DNA from: Lutispora saccharofermentans
GTDB lineage: Bacteria; Bacillota; Clostridia; Lutisporales; Lutisporaceae
Reading direction: 5' to 3'
Assembly: GCF_024363565.1 (NCBI RefSeq)
Contig: NZ_JAJEKE010000002.1
Coordinates: forward strand, 248,001-312,000
DNA: 64,000 nucleotides
The first letter of the stretch is position 1; every line of letters starts with the position of its first letter. Below the pieces are notes generated by a model. It made no database searches. It was given only the letters and a program-made list of their open reading frames with translations, and was not told the origin of the DNA. The position numbers and the translations under genes were made by a program. Positions 49,026 to 57,444 of the stretch are shown here, piece by piece.

Positions 49026-49940
49026 ATGGAAATAAGCAGGGAAAAGTTTAAGCATGTCGGCATAAATGAAGAAAAAAGCCAGGCAATCGTTCGTCCCAGC
49101 ATGACATACTGGCAGGATGCATGGAGAAGGCTTAAAAAGAACAAGATTGCTATGATAGGGCTTGTTATAATTGCTGTTTTTACAGTTATGTCAATCATTG
49201 GACCAATGATGGTTCCTTATGTCCACAGCGATAATGATTTGAGCAATACCAACCAGCTTCCTAATGCACAGCACTGGTTCGGCACCGATGATTTAGGAAG
49301 AGACTTATGGGCTCGTGTATGGATGGGAGCACGTGTGTCGCTGTTCATAGGCTTGATGGCAGCTCTTCTCGATACTTTGATCGGAGTATTGGTCGGCGGA
49401 GTATCAGGCTTTTATGGCGGCAAGGTAGACATGTTAATCATGAGATTCATAGATGTAATGATAGCCATACCCAGCATGATATTCATAATTCTTATAATGG
49501 TTATCGTAGGAGCCGGTGTATTCCCCATAATTTTGTCCTTTGCTATAACCGGATGGCTCAGTATGGCCAGATTGGTAAGAGGACAGATACTTCAGCTTAA
49601 GGAGCAGGAATTCGTATTAGCTGCCAGAACCCTGGGAGCGAGCTCCTCGAGGCTTATACTCAGGCACTTGATACCGAATACATTGGGTGTAATAATAGTA
49701 AGCTTGACGATGAGAATACCAAGTGCGATTTTTACTGAAGCATTCCTTAGCTTTATAGGTCTAGGTGTAAAGCCTCCCACATCCAGCTGGGGCCAGTTGG
49801 CATCATCCGGAGCTGCTGTTTTGAGGGTTTATCCTTATAGATTGTTTATACCTGCATTTTTTATCAGTTTGACGATGCTTTCATTGAATTTATTTGGTGA
49901 CGGATTGAGAGACGCTCTGGATCCAAGACTAAGAAAGTAG
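49026..49940 (+). CDS. oppC: Oligopeptide ABC transporter permease OppC
   Basis: 304 residues. Cytosolic N-terminal helix, then six membrane segments; HWFGTDDLGRDLWARVWMGA and ARTLGASSSRLILRHLIPN (EAA loop) are family marks. ATG at 49026 follows GGAGGAG. Confidence 0.94.
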   Translation: MEISREKFKHVGINEEKSQAIVRPSMTYWQDAWRRLKKNKIAMIGLVIIAVFTVMSIIGPMMVPYVHSDNDLSNTNQLPNAQHWFGTDDLGRDLWARVWMGARVSLFIGLMAALLDTLIGVLVGGVSGFYGGKVDMLIMRFIDVMIAIPSMIFIILIMVIVGAGVFPIILSFAITGWLSMARLVRGQILQLKEQEFVLAARTLGASSSRLILRHLIPNTLGVIIVSLTMRIPSAIFTEAFLSFIGLGVKPPTSSWGQLASSGAAVLRVYPYRLFIPAFFISLTMLSLNLFGDGLRDALDPRLRK

Positions 49941-49952
49941 GAGGTGTAAGAG

Positions 49953-50975
49953 ATGGAGAAAGAAAAAATACTCGAAGTTAAAGATTTGCACGTTTCATTT
50001 GACACATATGCAGGTGAAGTCAAAGCCGTCAGAGGAGTATCCTTTCATCTGGACAAGGCTGAAGCTATAGCCATAGTTGGAGAATCAGGCTGCGGCAAGA
50101 GCGTTACTGCCCAATCCATTATGAAGCTTATACCTATGCCTCCGGGAAGGATCAAGAGCGGAAATATAATTTTTAACGGTGTTGATATTACAAAGTTTTC
50201 TGATAAGAAGATGGAAGCCATAAGGGGTTCGGAAATAGGCATGATATTCCAGGATCCTATGACATCCTTAAATCCGACAATGACTGTTGGAAAGCAAATA
50301 GCTGAAGGCTTGATAAAGCATCAGCATCTAAGCAAAAGAGACGCCATGGAAAAGGCGGTAGATATGTTGAAATTGGTTGGTATTCCGAATCCGGACAAGA
50401 GAGCCAATCAATATCCCCATGAATTCAGCGGCGGTATGAGGCAGAGAGCTATGATAGCTATAGCTTTAGCATGCAAACCCAAGCTTCTGATTGCAGACGA
50501 GCCTACAACCGCACTTGATGTTACTATACAGGCTCAGATATTGGATCTGATGAAAGAATTGAAATCAAAACTGGATACTTCAATAATATTGATTACACAT
50601 GATCTTGGCGTGGTTGCCGACATGGCTGAAAGAATAATAGTCATGTATGCTGGAGAAGTTGTTGAAAGCGGTACTGTAGAAGACATATTCTACAATGCGC
50701 AGCACCCCTATACCTGGGGACTTCTAAAATCAGTGCCAAGGCTTGATGCGGAAAATAAGGAACAATTGATACCGATCATAGGTACACCGCCGGATCTTTT
50801 CGCCCCGCCGAAAGGATGCGCATTTGCGGCCAGATGCAAGTATTCTATGGAAGTTTGCTATGAAACAGCTCCAGCCAATATGGAATACAACAAGGATCAT
50901 TATGCAGCTTGCTGGTTGGGCCATCCTGATGCACCTAAGGTTGAAAGACCTGTAACTGAAAGAGGGGTGAAATGA
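49953..50975 (+). CDS. oppD: Oligopeptide ABC transporter ATPase OppD
   Basis: 340 residues. Walker A GESGCGKSVTAQ (about 43), signature EFSGGMRQRAMIA (about 157), Walker B LLIADEPTTALD, and the C-terminal oligopeptide/dipeptide extension with Cys in GCAFAARCKYSMEVC. Overlaps oppF by four bases. Confidence 0.95.
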   Translation: MEKEKILEVKDLHVSFDTYAGEVKAVRGVSFHLDKAEAIAIVGESGCGKSVTAQSIMKLIPMPPGRIKSGNIIFNGVDITKFSDKKMEAIRGSEIGMIFQDPMTSLNPTMTVGKQIAEGLIKHQHLSKRDAMEKAVDMLKLVGIPNPDKRANQYPHEFSGGMRQRAMIAIALACKPKLLIADEPTTALDVTIQAQILDLMKELKSKLDTSIILITHDLGVVADMAERIIVMYAGEVVESGTVEDIFYNAQHPYTWGLLKSVPRLDAENKEQLIPIIGTPPDLFAPPKGCAFAARCKYSMEVCYETAPANMEYNKDHYAACWLGHPDAPKVERPVTERGVK

Positions 50976-51931
50976 TGGAAAACAAAAAGTTGATAGAAGT
51001 CAAAGATCTGAAGAAGTACTTTAATGTAGGCAATAATGCTGTATTAAAGGCAGTAGACGGGTTAAACTTCTTCATTAGAGAAGGCGAGACCCTGGGACTT
51101 GTTGGAGAATCCGGCTGCGGTAAATCTACGGCAGGAAGAACTATAATAAGACTTTATGAAGCTACAGGCGGAGAAGTAATCTTTGATGGTATGAATGTCC
51201 ATAAATTGGATAGAAAACAAAGCAAGGAATTTACCAAAAAAGCACAGATGATATTCCAGGATCCATATGCTTCCCTGAACCCGAGAATGACGGTAGGAGA
51301 TATCATTGGCGAAGGAATAGATATCCACAATATATATTCCGGCAAGGAAAGAACAGAAAGGATATACGATCTTTTGCATACGGTAGGACTCAATCGAGAG
51401 CATGCAAACAGATTCCCTCATGAGTTCTCAGGGGGCCAGAGGCAGAGAATCGGTGTAGCTCGTGCATTGGCTATAGAACCCCAGTTCATAGTTTGCGATG
51501 AGCCTATATCAGCTCTTGACGTTTCTATTCAGGCTCAGGTTGTAAACTTGCTGATAAATCTCCAAAGGGATTATAAGCTTACCTATTTGTTTATAGCTCA
51601 CGACTTGAGCATGGTTAAGCATATATCAGACAGGGTTGGAGTTATGTATCTGGGAACTTTGGTTGAATTGGCTTCAAGCACAGAACTGTATAAAAAGCCA
51701 ATGCATCCATATACTCAGGCTCTTTTGTCCGCTATTCCCATTGCGGACCCTGAGGTAGAGAGATCAAGAAAGAGAATACTGCTGGAAGGCGACGTACCGA
51801 GCCCGATAAATCCGCCGCCGGGATGCAGATTCAAGTCCAGATGCAGATATGCTACGGATATATGCTCTCAGGAGATGCCTGAGTTCAGAGAACTTGAAAA
51901 GGATCATTTCGTAGCATGCCATAATGTGTAA
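50972..51931 (+). CDS. oppF: Oligopeptide ABC transporter ATPase OppF
   Basis: 319 residues. Walker A GESGCGKSTAGRTI, signature EFSGGQRQRIGVARAL, Walker B FIVCDEPISALDVSIQ, and the Cys-bearing extension RFKSRCRYATDIC. The ATG overlaps the oppD stop, so both ATPases are made together. Confidence 0.95.
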   Translation: MMENKKLIEVKDLKKYFNVGNNAVLKAVDGLNFFIREGETLGLVGESGCGKSTAGRTIIRLYEATGGEVIFDGMNVHKLDRKQSKEFTKKAQMIFQDPYASLNPRMTVGDIIGEGIDIHNIYSGKERTERIYDLLHTVGLNREHANRFPHEFSGGQRQRIGVARALAIEPQFIVCDEPISALDVSIQAQVVNLLINLQRDYKLTYLFIAHDLSMVKHISDRVGVMYLGTLVELASSTELYKKPMHPYTQALLSAIPIADPEVERSRKRILLEGDVPSPINPPPGCRFKSRCRYATDICSQEMPEFRELEKDHFVACHNV

Positions 51932-52227
51932 TTAGGACTCAGGATTCAGAGCTCAGGACTCAGTAGCTAGGGTATTCCTTTGAGGTCCAAGGAACGGGGA
52001 ACATGGATTAGCGCGGAAGAATCCAAGACCCAATAGGAATACCCTGATGCCAGAGGCTAGCAGCTAGAAGCCAGAGGCTTATATATGATATGTGCTGAGG
52101 ATACTTTGTTTGCTTTGCCAACAGTTCTTGGTGAAGAGCGAACATTGATATACGAAGCACATATCTTTATATAAGCGGATTGATCTTGAAATTTTATATT
52201 TATATCAAAACTGAGAGGGGGGCTTGA
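51932..52227. repeat. gap with C arrays and short F element
   Basis: C array (GGACTCAGGATTCAGAGCTC, 51935-51954, then GGGTATTCC), C right array (CTAGCAG, CTAGAAG, CCAGAGG; 52056-52077), and a short F copy from GATATGTGC (52087) to GCACATATC (52165), 79 bp. The two C arrays bracket a remnant B arm. The ribosome site GAGAGGGGGG ends the gap. Confidence 0.65.
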
Positions 52228-53859
52228 ATGAAAAAAAAATATTACATACCTATCCTATATAGCATATTGATTTTTTTAATCATATTTTCCTTTCACAGCT
52301 ATCAGAATCTAAAGGCCATCGCTGCTCCTCCTTCTGAGGAATGGGGGAGAGAAATCCATATTGATAAAACTCCCTACAAGAAGGCTGCGAGTTTAAACAT
52401 GGATAAGGAAAACATATGGATACTTACGGCAAAAGAAGACAGGTTCACTAAAACTATTCTTGAGAAAGAAAACGGAAATATAAAAGAAACACAGGATATA
52501 ATCATACCGGGATCAGCTTTGAATAAACTGGTAAAGTATAAGAGCATGGAACCCTATATCTTTTGGACGGAGAATTATGAGCTTTATATGTCAAAGAAGC
52601 AAGAGAGCGGAGATTACAGCACCAAAAGCCTTATTGCGGCAGAAGTAAAGGATTTTAATGTGTTTTCACAAAATGGTGAGATTGTGCTTGCAGCTGCATA
52701 CAACCAGGGACTCCGATATTATAAAATCAATGGACAGGGAGCAATTGCCTGGGGCGATGAGTATCCTTTTGATAAGGCTGTACACATAACTGCTGCTTTG
52801 GATGATTCAGGCATATTTCATACCGTATCTATCAGGGATATCTCTCCAATGGAAAAGGAAATAATATATTTGCTTTTCTCTCAGGGCAAGTGGACATTGA
52901 GGTCTCAGAAAATAGAATATGCACAGGTATCCAACGAAAGCATAGGAAATCTGGAAATCGGTTTGGATAAAGACTTGGCATATATATTCTATGAGAACAA
53001 TGTGTGGAATAGTTTCGGCCAGACTGCAAGGACGTGGTATGCAACAGTGCCCTTGTCTCAGGCAGGCAATCCGGATATGGAGTTCAAGCTGTTGACCAGT
53101 CAGGATACTGAAAGCTCTGCGGATGTATATGTGAGTGAGGTAAATTGTCCATATTTAAAGCAGGATACATTGAACGCAGTTTTTATAGAAAAATATTGGG
53201 ATGAAACCGGTGAAGGCTTTAAAATCCTCAATACAACTTTTAAAGATGGCAAGATCTCCGGCAAAACGGATTCTACAAGAATTCTCGGATGGATCAAAGG
53301 AATCGATATTGCTCAGCATGGAAAAGATGAAGTCTTAGTATTTTTGCAGACTGCTGGGGAATTCAAGAATGATGTATGGTTTACACAGACCGGCGAAGGG
53401 TATAAGGAGATAGCCAATAAGCCTGTTAAGCAGGATTATGTAGTCGCAATGGAAAACAGCATATCTCCATATATAAGCGGTTTAGTCATCGCTTTGATAA
53501 GAGCTTTTATGTTTTTCCCTGCTGTATTGTGGCTGCTTTTTGTAGAATTTTTTGAAGTCAGGAAATTTTTATGGAATCCCAGGCTTAACTATTCGGTTGC
53601 AACAGGCATTTATATGATTATTAAAGTTTTATCAACGAACTTCTATTATAGAGGTCTATCATACTATATGATGCCTGATTTTATGAAGCCTATGGTCATC
53701 AGGTATTTGATAATGCTTTCTATAGGTGCTATAGCATATTTCATGGCAAAGGCATTCAAAAAGAACAGGACTGATATGCACATAATACCGGAATTCTTAT
53801 TGTTCATGCTCTATGATTTGCTGATAACCGTATTCCTATATGGACCTTATATCACTTGA
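52228..53859 (+). CDS. membrane protein with large extracellular domain, function unknown
   Basis: 543 residues. One N-terminal membrane helix (about 7-26, ILYSILIFLIIFSF) anchors an external domain of about 370 residues with repeated beta-strand-like blocks (IWILTAKED, PYIFWTENYELYMS, IVLAAAYNQGLRYYK, LAYIFYENNVWNSFG) reminiscent of a beta-propeller. The C-terminus has four more hydrophobic segments (about 417-540). I do not recognise the family. Single gene, flanked by repeats and hairpins. Confidence 0.75.
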   Translation: MKKKYYIPILYSILIFLIIFSFHSYQNLKAIAAPPSEEWGREIHIDKTPYKKAASLNMDKENIWILTAKEDRFTKTILEKENGNIKETQDIIIPGSALNKLVKYKSMEPYIFWTENYELYMSKKQESGDYSTKSLIAAEVKDFNVFSQNGEIVLAAAYNQGLRYYKINGQGAIAWGDEYPFDKAVHITAALDDSGIFHTVSIRDISPMEKEIIYLLFSQGKWTLRSQKIEYAQVSNESIGNLEIGLDKDLAYIFYENNVWNSFGQTARTWYATVPLSQAGNPDMEFKLLTSQDTESSADVYVSEVNCPYLKQDTLNAVFIEKYWDETGEGFKILNTTFKDGKISGKTDSTRILGWIKGIDIAQHGKDEVLVFLQTAGEFKNDVWFTQTGEGYKEIANKPVKQDYVVAMENSISPYISGLVIALIRAFMFFPAVLWLLFVEFFEVRKFLWNPRLNYSVATGIYMIIKVLSTNFYYRGLSYYMMPDFMKPMVIRYLIMLSIGAIAYFMAKAFKKNRTDMHIIPEFLLFMLYDLLITVFLYGPYIT

Positions 53860-53885
53860 TTCGGAGATATAACTCAGGGCGGCGG

Positions 53886-53953
53886 CAAGCCATGTATAGT
53901 ATAGCTCAAGTATGAATACTATATTGAGCCATTCATGGCTGCTATTGCCTATA
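53886..53953. repeat. hairpin repeat G, copy 1
   Basis: AAGCCATG (53888-53895) pairs with CATGGCTG near 53934-53941; GCTCAA pairs with TTGAGC inside. A related hairpin with the same CATGTATAG and GCTATTGC words lies at 55256-55340. It separates two convergent genes and could terminate both. Confidence 0.5.
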
Positions 53954-53966
53954 AAGCCTGCCATAA

Positions 53967-54536
53967 CTACATCCATTTGCCGGGAGGTATGATATCATGA
54001 TCGGATATTATGCAAATACACTGGATGTTTTCCGGAGGGATATCCTGAAAGATGAGAACTTCCGCATCGTATCCATTTTCTTTATCTCTCCTCACTTTCA
54101 TATTCTCCTCCAGGCTCAAAGAATCCTTCCAATATTCTTTAACCATATTGGGTCCGTTTTTATTTATAAAATCCTTTGCTTTCCCAAAACACTGTATATG
54201 TTGTAAAATGAAGGGCTCAAACAAAGGATTGGCCTTATTTTCGTTGCATACCCAGCATTTCTTTATATCTGCTTGAATCTTAAGCAATGCAGTATGAGAG
54301 TGCCAATTATGGCTTTCATCAAAATACATGCTTGCAAAAATAGCTTTTCTTCTTTCTACCCAGAACGGGATATTATCTGTTTTATATTTATCAAAATAAT
54401 TATGAAAATCATAATACTTGTTAAGGTAAGTCAATTTGTCGTCATAGCGTATGCCTTCCGCCAGTGTTTTCTTCAAATCCATGATGCTGACCACATGATA
54501 AAGAGCTCCTGTCAGGGAAGAATTCTCAAAAGCCAA
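53967..54536 (-). CDS. uncharacterised protein, possible ADP-ribosyltransferase-like fold
   Basis: 189 residues. TTG at 54536 is the start, with AAGGAGG seven bases upstream. GALYHVVSIMDLKKTLAEGI, then ERRKAIFASMYF, and a late DAEVLIFQDIPPENIQ are laid out like the His, middle and Glu segments of DarT-type proteins (YHIT..NL..IL..GL and a late E-hydrophobic-IPPE). That likeness is by eye only. No antitoxin or DarG-like macrodomain is next to it. Other residues (CWVC) could bind metal. Family unknown with certainty. Confidence 0.5.
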   Translation of the reverse strand: MAFENSSLTGALYHVVSIMDLKKTLAEGIRYDDKLTYLNKYYDFHNYFDKYKTDNIPFWVERRKAIFASMYFDESHNWHSHTALLKIQADIKKCWVCNENKANPLFEPFILQHIQCFGKAKDFINKNGPNMVKEYWKDSLSLEENMKVRRDKENGYDAEVLIFQDIPPENIQCICIISDHDIIPPGKWM

Positions 54537-54625
54537 TATAATGCCTCCTTATAGTAGAATTTACCTTGATATTCACTACATTAGTTTTAGCCAATTGGAG
54601 AAAATTATTATGGGAGGTGTTTATC

Positions 54626-54784
54626 CTGATTTTTATAAATTGTACTGAAAACTGCATACATCAGAAGGATGGGATGTGTTCCTTAGAGCATGTTGGTAAG
54701 ATTTCGAATACTACATCAACAGGTTGTGAATTCTATGTAGAAAAAAGCAGGAAGCCTTCTAACAAAGAAAGCGACAGAGTGTAA
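54626..54784 (+). CDS. small Cys-rich protein
   Basis: 52 residues if started at CTG 54626; GGGAGGTG (54612-54619) lies seven bases upstream and no ATG is placed well. The sequence IFINCTENCIHQKDGMCSL and TGCEFYVEK has four Cys spaced like a small metal-binding protein common in Clostridium, often mislabelled hydroxymyristoyl-ACP dehydratase. A terminator overlaps the 3' end. Function unknown. Confidence 0.6.
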   Translation: MIFINCTENCIHQKDGMCSLEHVGKISNTTSTGCEFYVEKSRKPSNKESDRV

Positions 54785-54798
54785 TGCTGTCGCTTTTT
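54768..54798 (+). terminator. terminator of the small Cys-rich gene
   Basis: AAAGCGACAG (54768-54777) with CTGTCGCTTT (54787-54796) and TT. The first arm lies in the last codons of the gene. Confidence 0.85.
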
Positions 54799-54870
54799 CG
54801 TATTTCCTGGGAAATATAAAAAAAGAGGAGGCGGAAACCACTGAAAGACACGGAAGTATTTTCTAATGCC

Positions 54871-55145
54871 ATATCACACAGGAATGCGAGTTACGAACCT
54901 AAGACTAAGTAAGACAGTTCTTCATTCAGGTGGAGTTTATCTCCGGCTGAATGTTAGAAATGTCAATCGGGTTCGTAGCGTGCCTTGCCTGCAGTTAATA
55001 AAAACTGAAGGCTTAGGCACGATAGAACGGGGTAAACTTGCTTACTGCAGCTTCAAAACTCGCTTTGGCTCAAACAGTTGAAGCTGCGGTCGTTACGCTT
55101 CGTTAACTTACTCTAAGGTTCTTCACAAAATTCCTGCTTAGATAT
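54871..55145. mobile_element. palindromic repeat D, copy 1, with element S3 inside
   Basis: Ends ATATCACACAGGAAT (54871-54885) and ATTCCTGCTTAGATAT (about 55130-55145) pair. The central stem GCAGCTTCAA (55047-55056) with TTGAAGCTGC (55078-55087) holds a 21-base loop identical, in reverse complement, to that of repeat A3. Compared with D2 (56861), 123 bases are inserted at 54913-55035. B arms (AACCACTGAAAGACACGG at 54837; CCGTGTTCTCC... at 55175) bracket the element. Confidence 0.8.
54913..55035. mobile_element. structured repeat S, copy 3 (reverse orientation, inside D1)
   Basis: Hairpin 2: CATTCAG (54923-54929) with CTGAATG (54947-54953), inner GGAG/CTCC. Hairpin 1: CGTGCCT (54979-54985) with AGGCACG (55015-55021), inner GCCT/AGGC and CAGTT/AACTG. 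The insert is bordered by GTAA at 54909-54912 and again at 55032-55035; D2 has a single GTAA (56899-56902). That is what a 4-bp target duplication would leave. Confidence 0.78.
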
Positions 55146-55255
55146 GGGATTAGTTAAAATAGAAAACCGTGCTAATCCGTGTTCTCCGTTCCCCTATGAC
55201 CTCAGCGGGCTACCCTAGCTCTCGTAACTCTTATATATTGCACTACAGTAAAATA

Positions 55256-55345
55256 GCATCCATGTATAGACTAAGTATGCTTATATAAAAATTGCCATCA
55301 ATTTTTATATACTATACGTGGCTATACATGGATGCTATTGCTTAT
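55256..55345. repeat. hairpin repeat G, copy 2
   Basis: AGCATCCATGTATAG (55256-55270) pairs with CTATACATGGATGCT (55322-55336), inner TATATAAAAATTG with CAATTTTTATATA. Stands 20-100 bases after the 3' end of the minus-strand gene at 55362 and may terminate it. Confidence 0.65.
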
Positions 55346-55361
55346 GTGATGATCTCATGCT

Positions 55362-56678
55362 TCACAGGAGCTGCCTGCACGCCCAGAGAGAGTGCCCTGC
55401 ATTGAAGGTTTCGTCAATAAGCTTGAATTTATTGCTGGATTTTTTGTATTCAATCCTTTCCAGGAATACAGGAGGGGATTTTCGTGATGTACTTGTACTC
55501 TTGGGAAGGCTTATTTTTTCATCTTCCAATATAGGGTAGCTTTGATTGACAAAGATTCCGCTCTTCAATATCATGTTTTTAAAAGAATCTGATATCATTT
55601 TATCCAAATCATAGGTAGCAGCTCCGGCTGCATATTTTTTAAAGTTTTTCAGAGCTGATAGAATAGCTGCGATGTCTTTGATGGAATACTCGATCTTATT
55701 CTCTTCATTTTTTATGAATATGCCATCTTCCGGGCTCATGCGGCTGCATAATGCTTTAAACAACACAATAGAGCAAGAAAGATAATTGTCAAATCCGCAA
55801 AGGTGGAAAAGCCTGCTCAAGCATGATAATGCGATAAACATAGTAAAGAAGGAGCTTATCTTTGAATCATCAGGCTTTCTCAAAATATCGCCCCTTGAAG
55901 ACACCCTTTCACAGAGCTCCTGGCCTAATATATTTATTGTCTTATGGATCAAAGCCTTGTTAACGTCGGTATATTCATAGATATTCATCAAGCTGTCGCA
56001 TATCTGGCATAGAGTGCGTGATGAGCTATAGAGAGAATCCTTTGCAGCTATATGGCACAAATCCGGCAGCAGGATGGTCAGCGCATCTTTGGATCTTTGA
56101 CCCAGTTTTTTATCATACCTGGTTTTGTACAGCAGATCCTGGGTCAAAGCGGCAGCTTCGGCAGCAAAATATTGAGGCAGTATTTCAAGGCTGTCTTCAT
56201 CTATTTCCAGGCTGCCTTTTCCTAATGCATCTGTTTTGGGCTTCGAAACATATAAAAGGTTCTCCCTGAGCAGATTATCATACATAAAGTTCAATTGCTC
56301 TGCTCCTGCATCAGAAAAGAAATAGGCAATATAATCTCCATTTCTTATGGCCAAAGAGCCGTCAAGTATCTTTCTGGCGCAAAGATTCATAGATATGATA
56401 GAAAGAGCTTGGACCATGGGACTTATGGCTTTTTTCACCTTCTTGTCTTTCCATTGATATGTACTGAAATCATAAGGATTTTCAGGTTTGCCCATATATT
56501 GAGGCAAAGCTTTTCTGTATAAACCCACGTTGATGAAGATATTGATGAATTTAGACTTTTCATCTTTGTTATATTTTTTTATACCACAGCCTGAGAGAAG
56601 ACAGTAGGATATGGTATTCAAATAGGCCATATGCTCCAGGTATTTCATAACTGCCTCATTATCGTAAAAACTGTCCAT
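55362..56678 (-). CDS. conserved-looking cytosolic protein, function unknown
   Basis: 438 residues, predicted mostly helical, no signal peptide or clear membrane span, many Cys (CLLSGCGIKK, LCARKI, LCQICDSL, LCGFDNYLSCS). ATG at 56678 has AAGGTGGTGG upstream. The length and even codon use argue for a real gene. No motif is recognised. It is isolated by repeats on both sides. Confidence 0.65.
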   Translation of the reverse strand: MDSFYDNEAVMKYLEHMAYLNTISYCLLSGCGIKKYNKDEKSKFINIFINVGLYRKALPQYMGKPENPYDFSTYQWKDKKVKKAISPMVQALSIISMNLCARKILDGSLAIRNGDYIAYFFSDAGAEQLNFMYDNLLRENLLYVSKPKTDALGKGSLEIDEDSLEILPQYFAAEAAALTQDLLYKTRYDKKLGQRSKDALTILLPDLCHIAAKDSLYSSSRTLCQICDSLMNIYEYTDVNKALIHKTINILGQELCERVSSRGDILRKPDDSKISSFFTMFIALSCLSRLFHLCGFDNYLSCSIVLFKALCSRMSPEDGIFIKNEENKIEYSIKDIAAILSALKNFKKYAAGAATYDLDKMISDSFKNMILKSGIFVNQSYPILEDEKISLPKSTSTSRKSPPVFLERIEYKKSSNKFKLIDETFNAGHSLWACRQLL

Positions 56679-56774
56679 AATTCCACCACCTTGTTTGGTT
56701 ATATTGAAATATATGCGAATGCATTGAGGTTTATGGCAATGAAATTTTTTTATTGCCGACAGCGGCTTATATAA

Positions 56775-57125
56775 GATATGTGCAGTTCACAAAGGTATTG
56801 ATTTTGATAACCGCAAGGGTCACAGGCAACTCGTCTAAAATAGAGTGCTTGGAGAATTATATATCACGCAGGGATCAAAGCTTTTAACCTAAGACTAAGT
56901 AAACTCGCTCACTGCAGCTTCAAAACTCGCTTTGGCTCAAACAGTTGAAGCTGCGGCCGTTGCGCTTCGTTAACTTACTCTAAGGTTCTCCGCTAAGTTC
57001 CTGCTTAGATATATTAATTTCTCATGTGATAGTCTCTATTTTAGACTTTTTGTGAGATCAAGCAATAGAAATGCCTGTAACCCTTGCGGTTATCAAAGTG
57101 AACATCGATATATGAAGCACATATC
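56775..57125. mobile_element. repeat F enclosing repeat D, copy 2
   Basis: F ends GATATGTGC (56775-56783) and GCACATATC (57117-57125). Inner F arms of 22 bases, starting GATAACCGCAAGGGT (56806-56827) and GCCTGTAACCCTTGC (57073-57094), pair at 21 positions; CTAAAATAGAG pairs with CTCTATTTTAG. D2 (56861-57012) sits in the middle: outer stem CCTAAGACTAAGTAA (56888-56902) with TTAACTTACTCTAAGG (56970-56985), central stem GCAGCTTCAA (56914-56923) with TTGAAGCTGC (56945-56954). D2 is uninterrupted. Confidence 0.78.
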
Positions 57126-57290
57126 CTATATGCACACTACAGTATCTATAAAATAAATGCCCTTCCGTGAAAATCCGTGCAAAATTCCGTGCCCTTCAGT
57201 GGTTTCCGTTCCCCATGACCCATAAGGAATACCCTAACCCCCTGAGTTCTGAGCTCTGAATCCTGAGCTCTAAAACCCGTGTTCCGCAAC
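57126..57290. repeat. B closing arm and C array upstream of the amidase gene
   Basis: B closing arm (CCGTGAAAATCCGTGC..., CAGTGGTTTCCGTTCCCC; 57164-57213) and a C flank GGAATACCC followed by 7-bp units TGAGTTC, TGAGCTC, TGAATCC, TGAGCTC (57243-57270). Confidence 0.65.
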
Positions 57291-57444
57291 ATAATTGGCA
57301 GATATTACGTCAATATATGATTAGATGATATAGTTAGATGACAGATTGCAACAAATTTGTTATCAAACTGAAATATAAAAAATAAAGGAAAAGAGCTGGA
57401 AAAGTCGAATTATTAATTGAAAGCACAGGAAAAGGAGGAGTTTG

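Noticed and set aside
54866-55081. Open frame of about 71 codons across D1 and S3
   Set aside because: It spans an insertion junction in repeats; no ribosome site or family resemblance.
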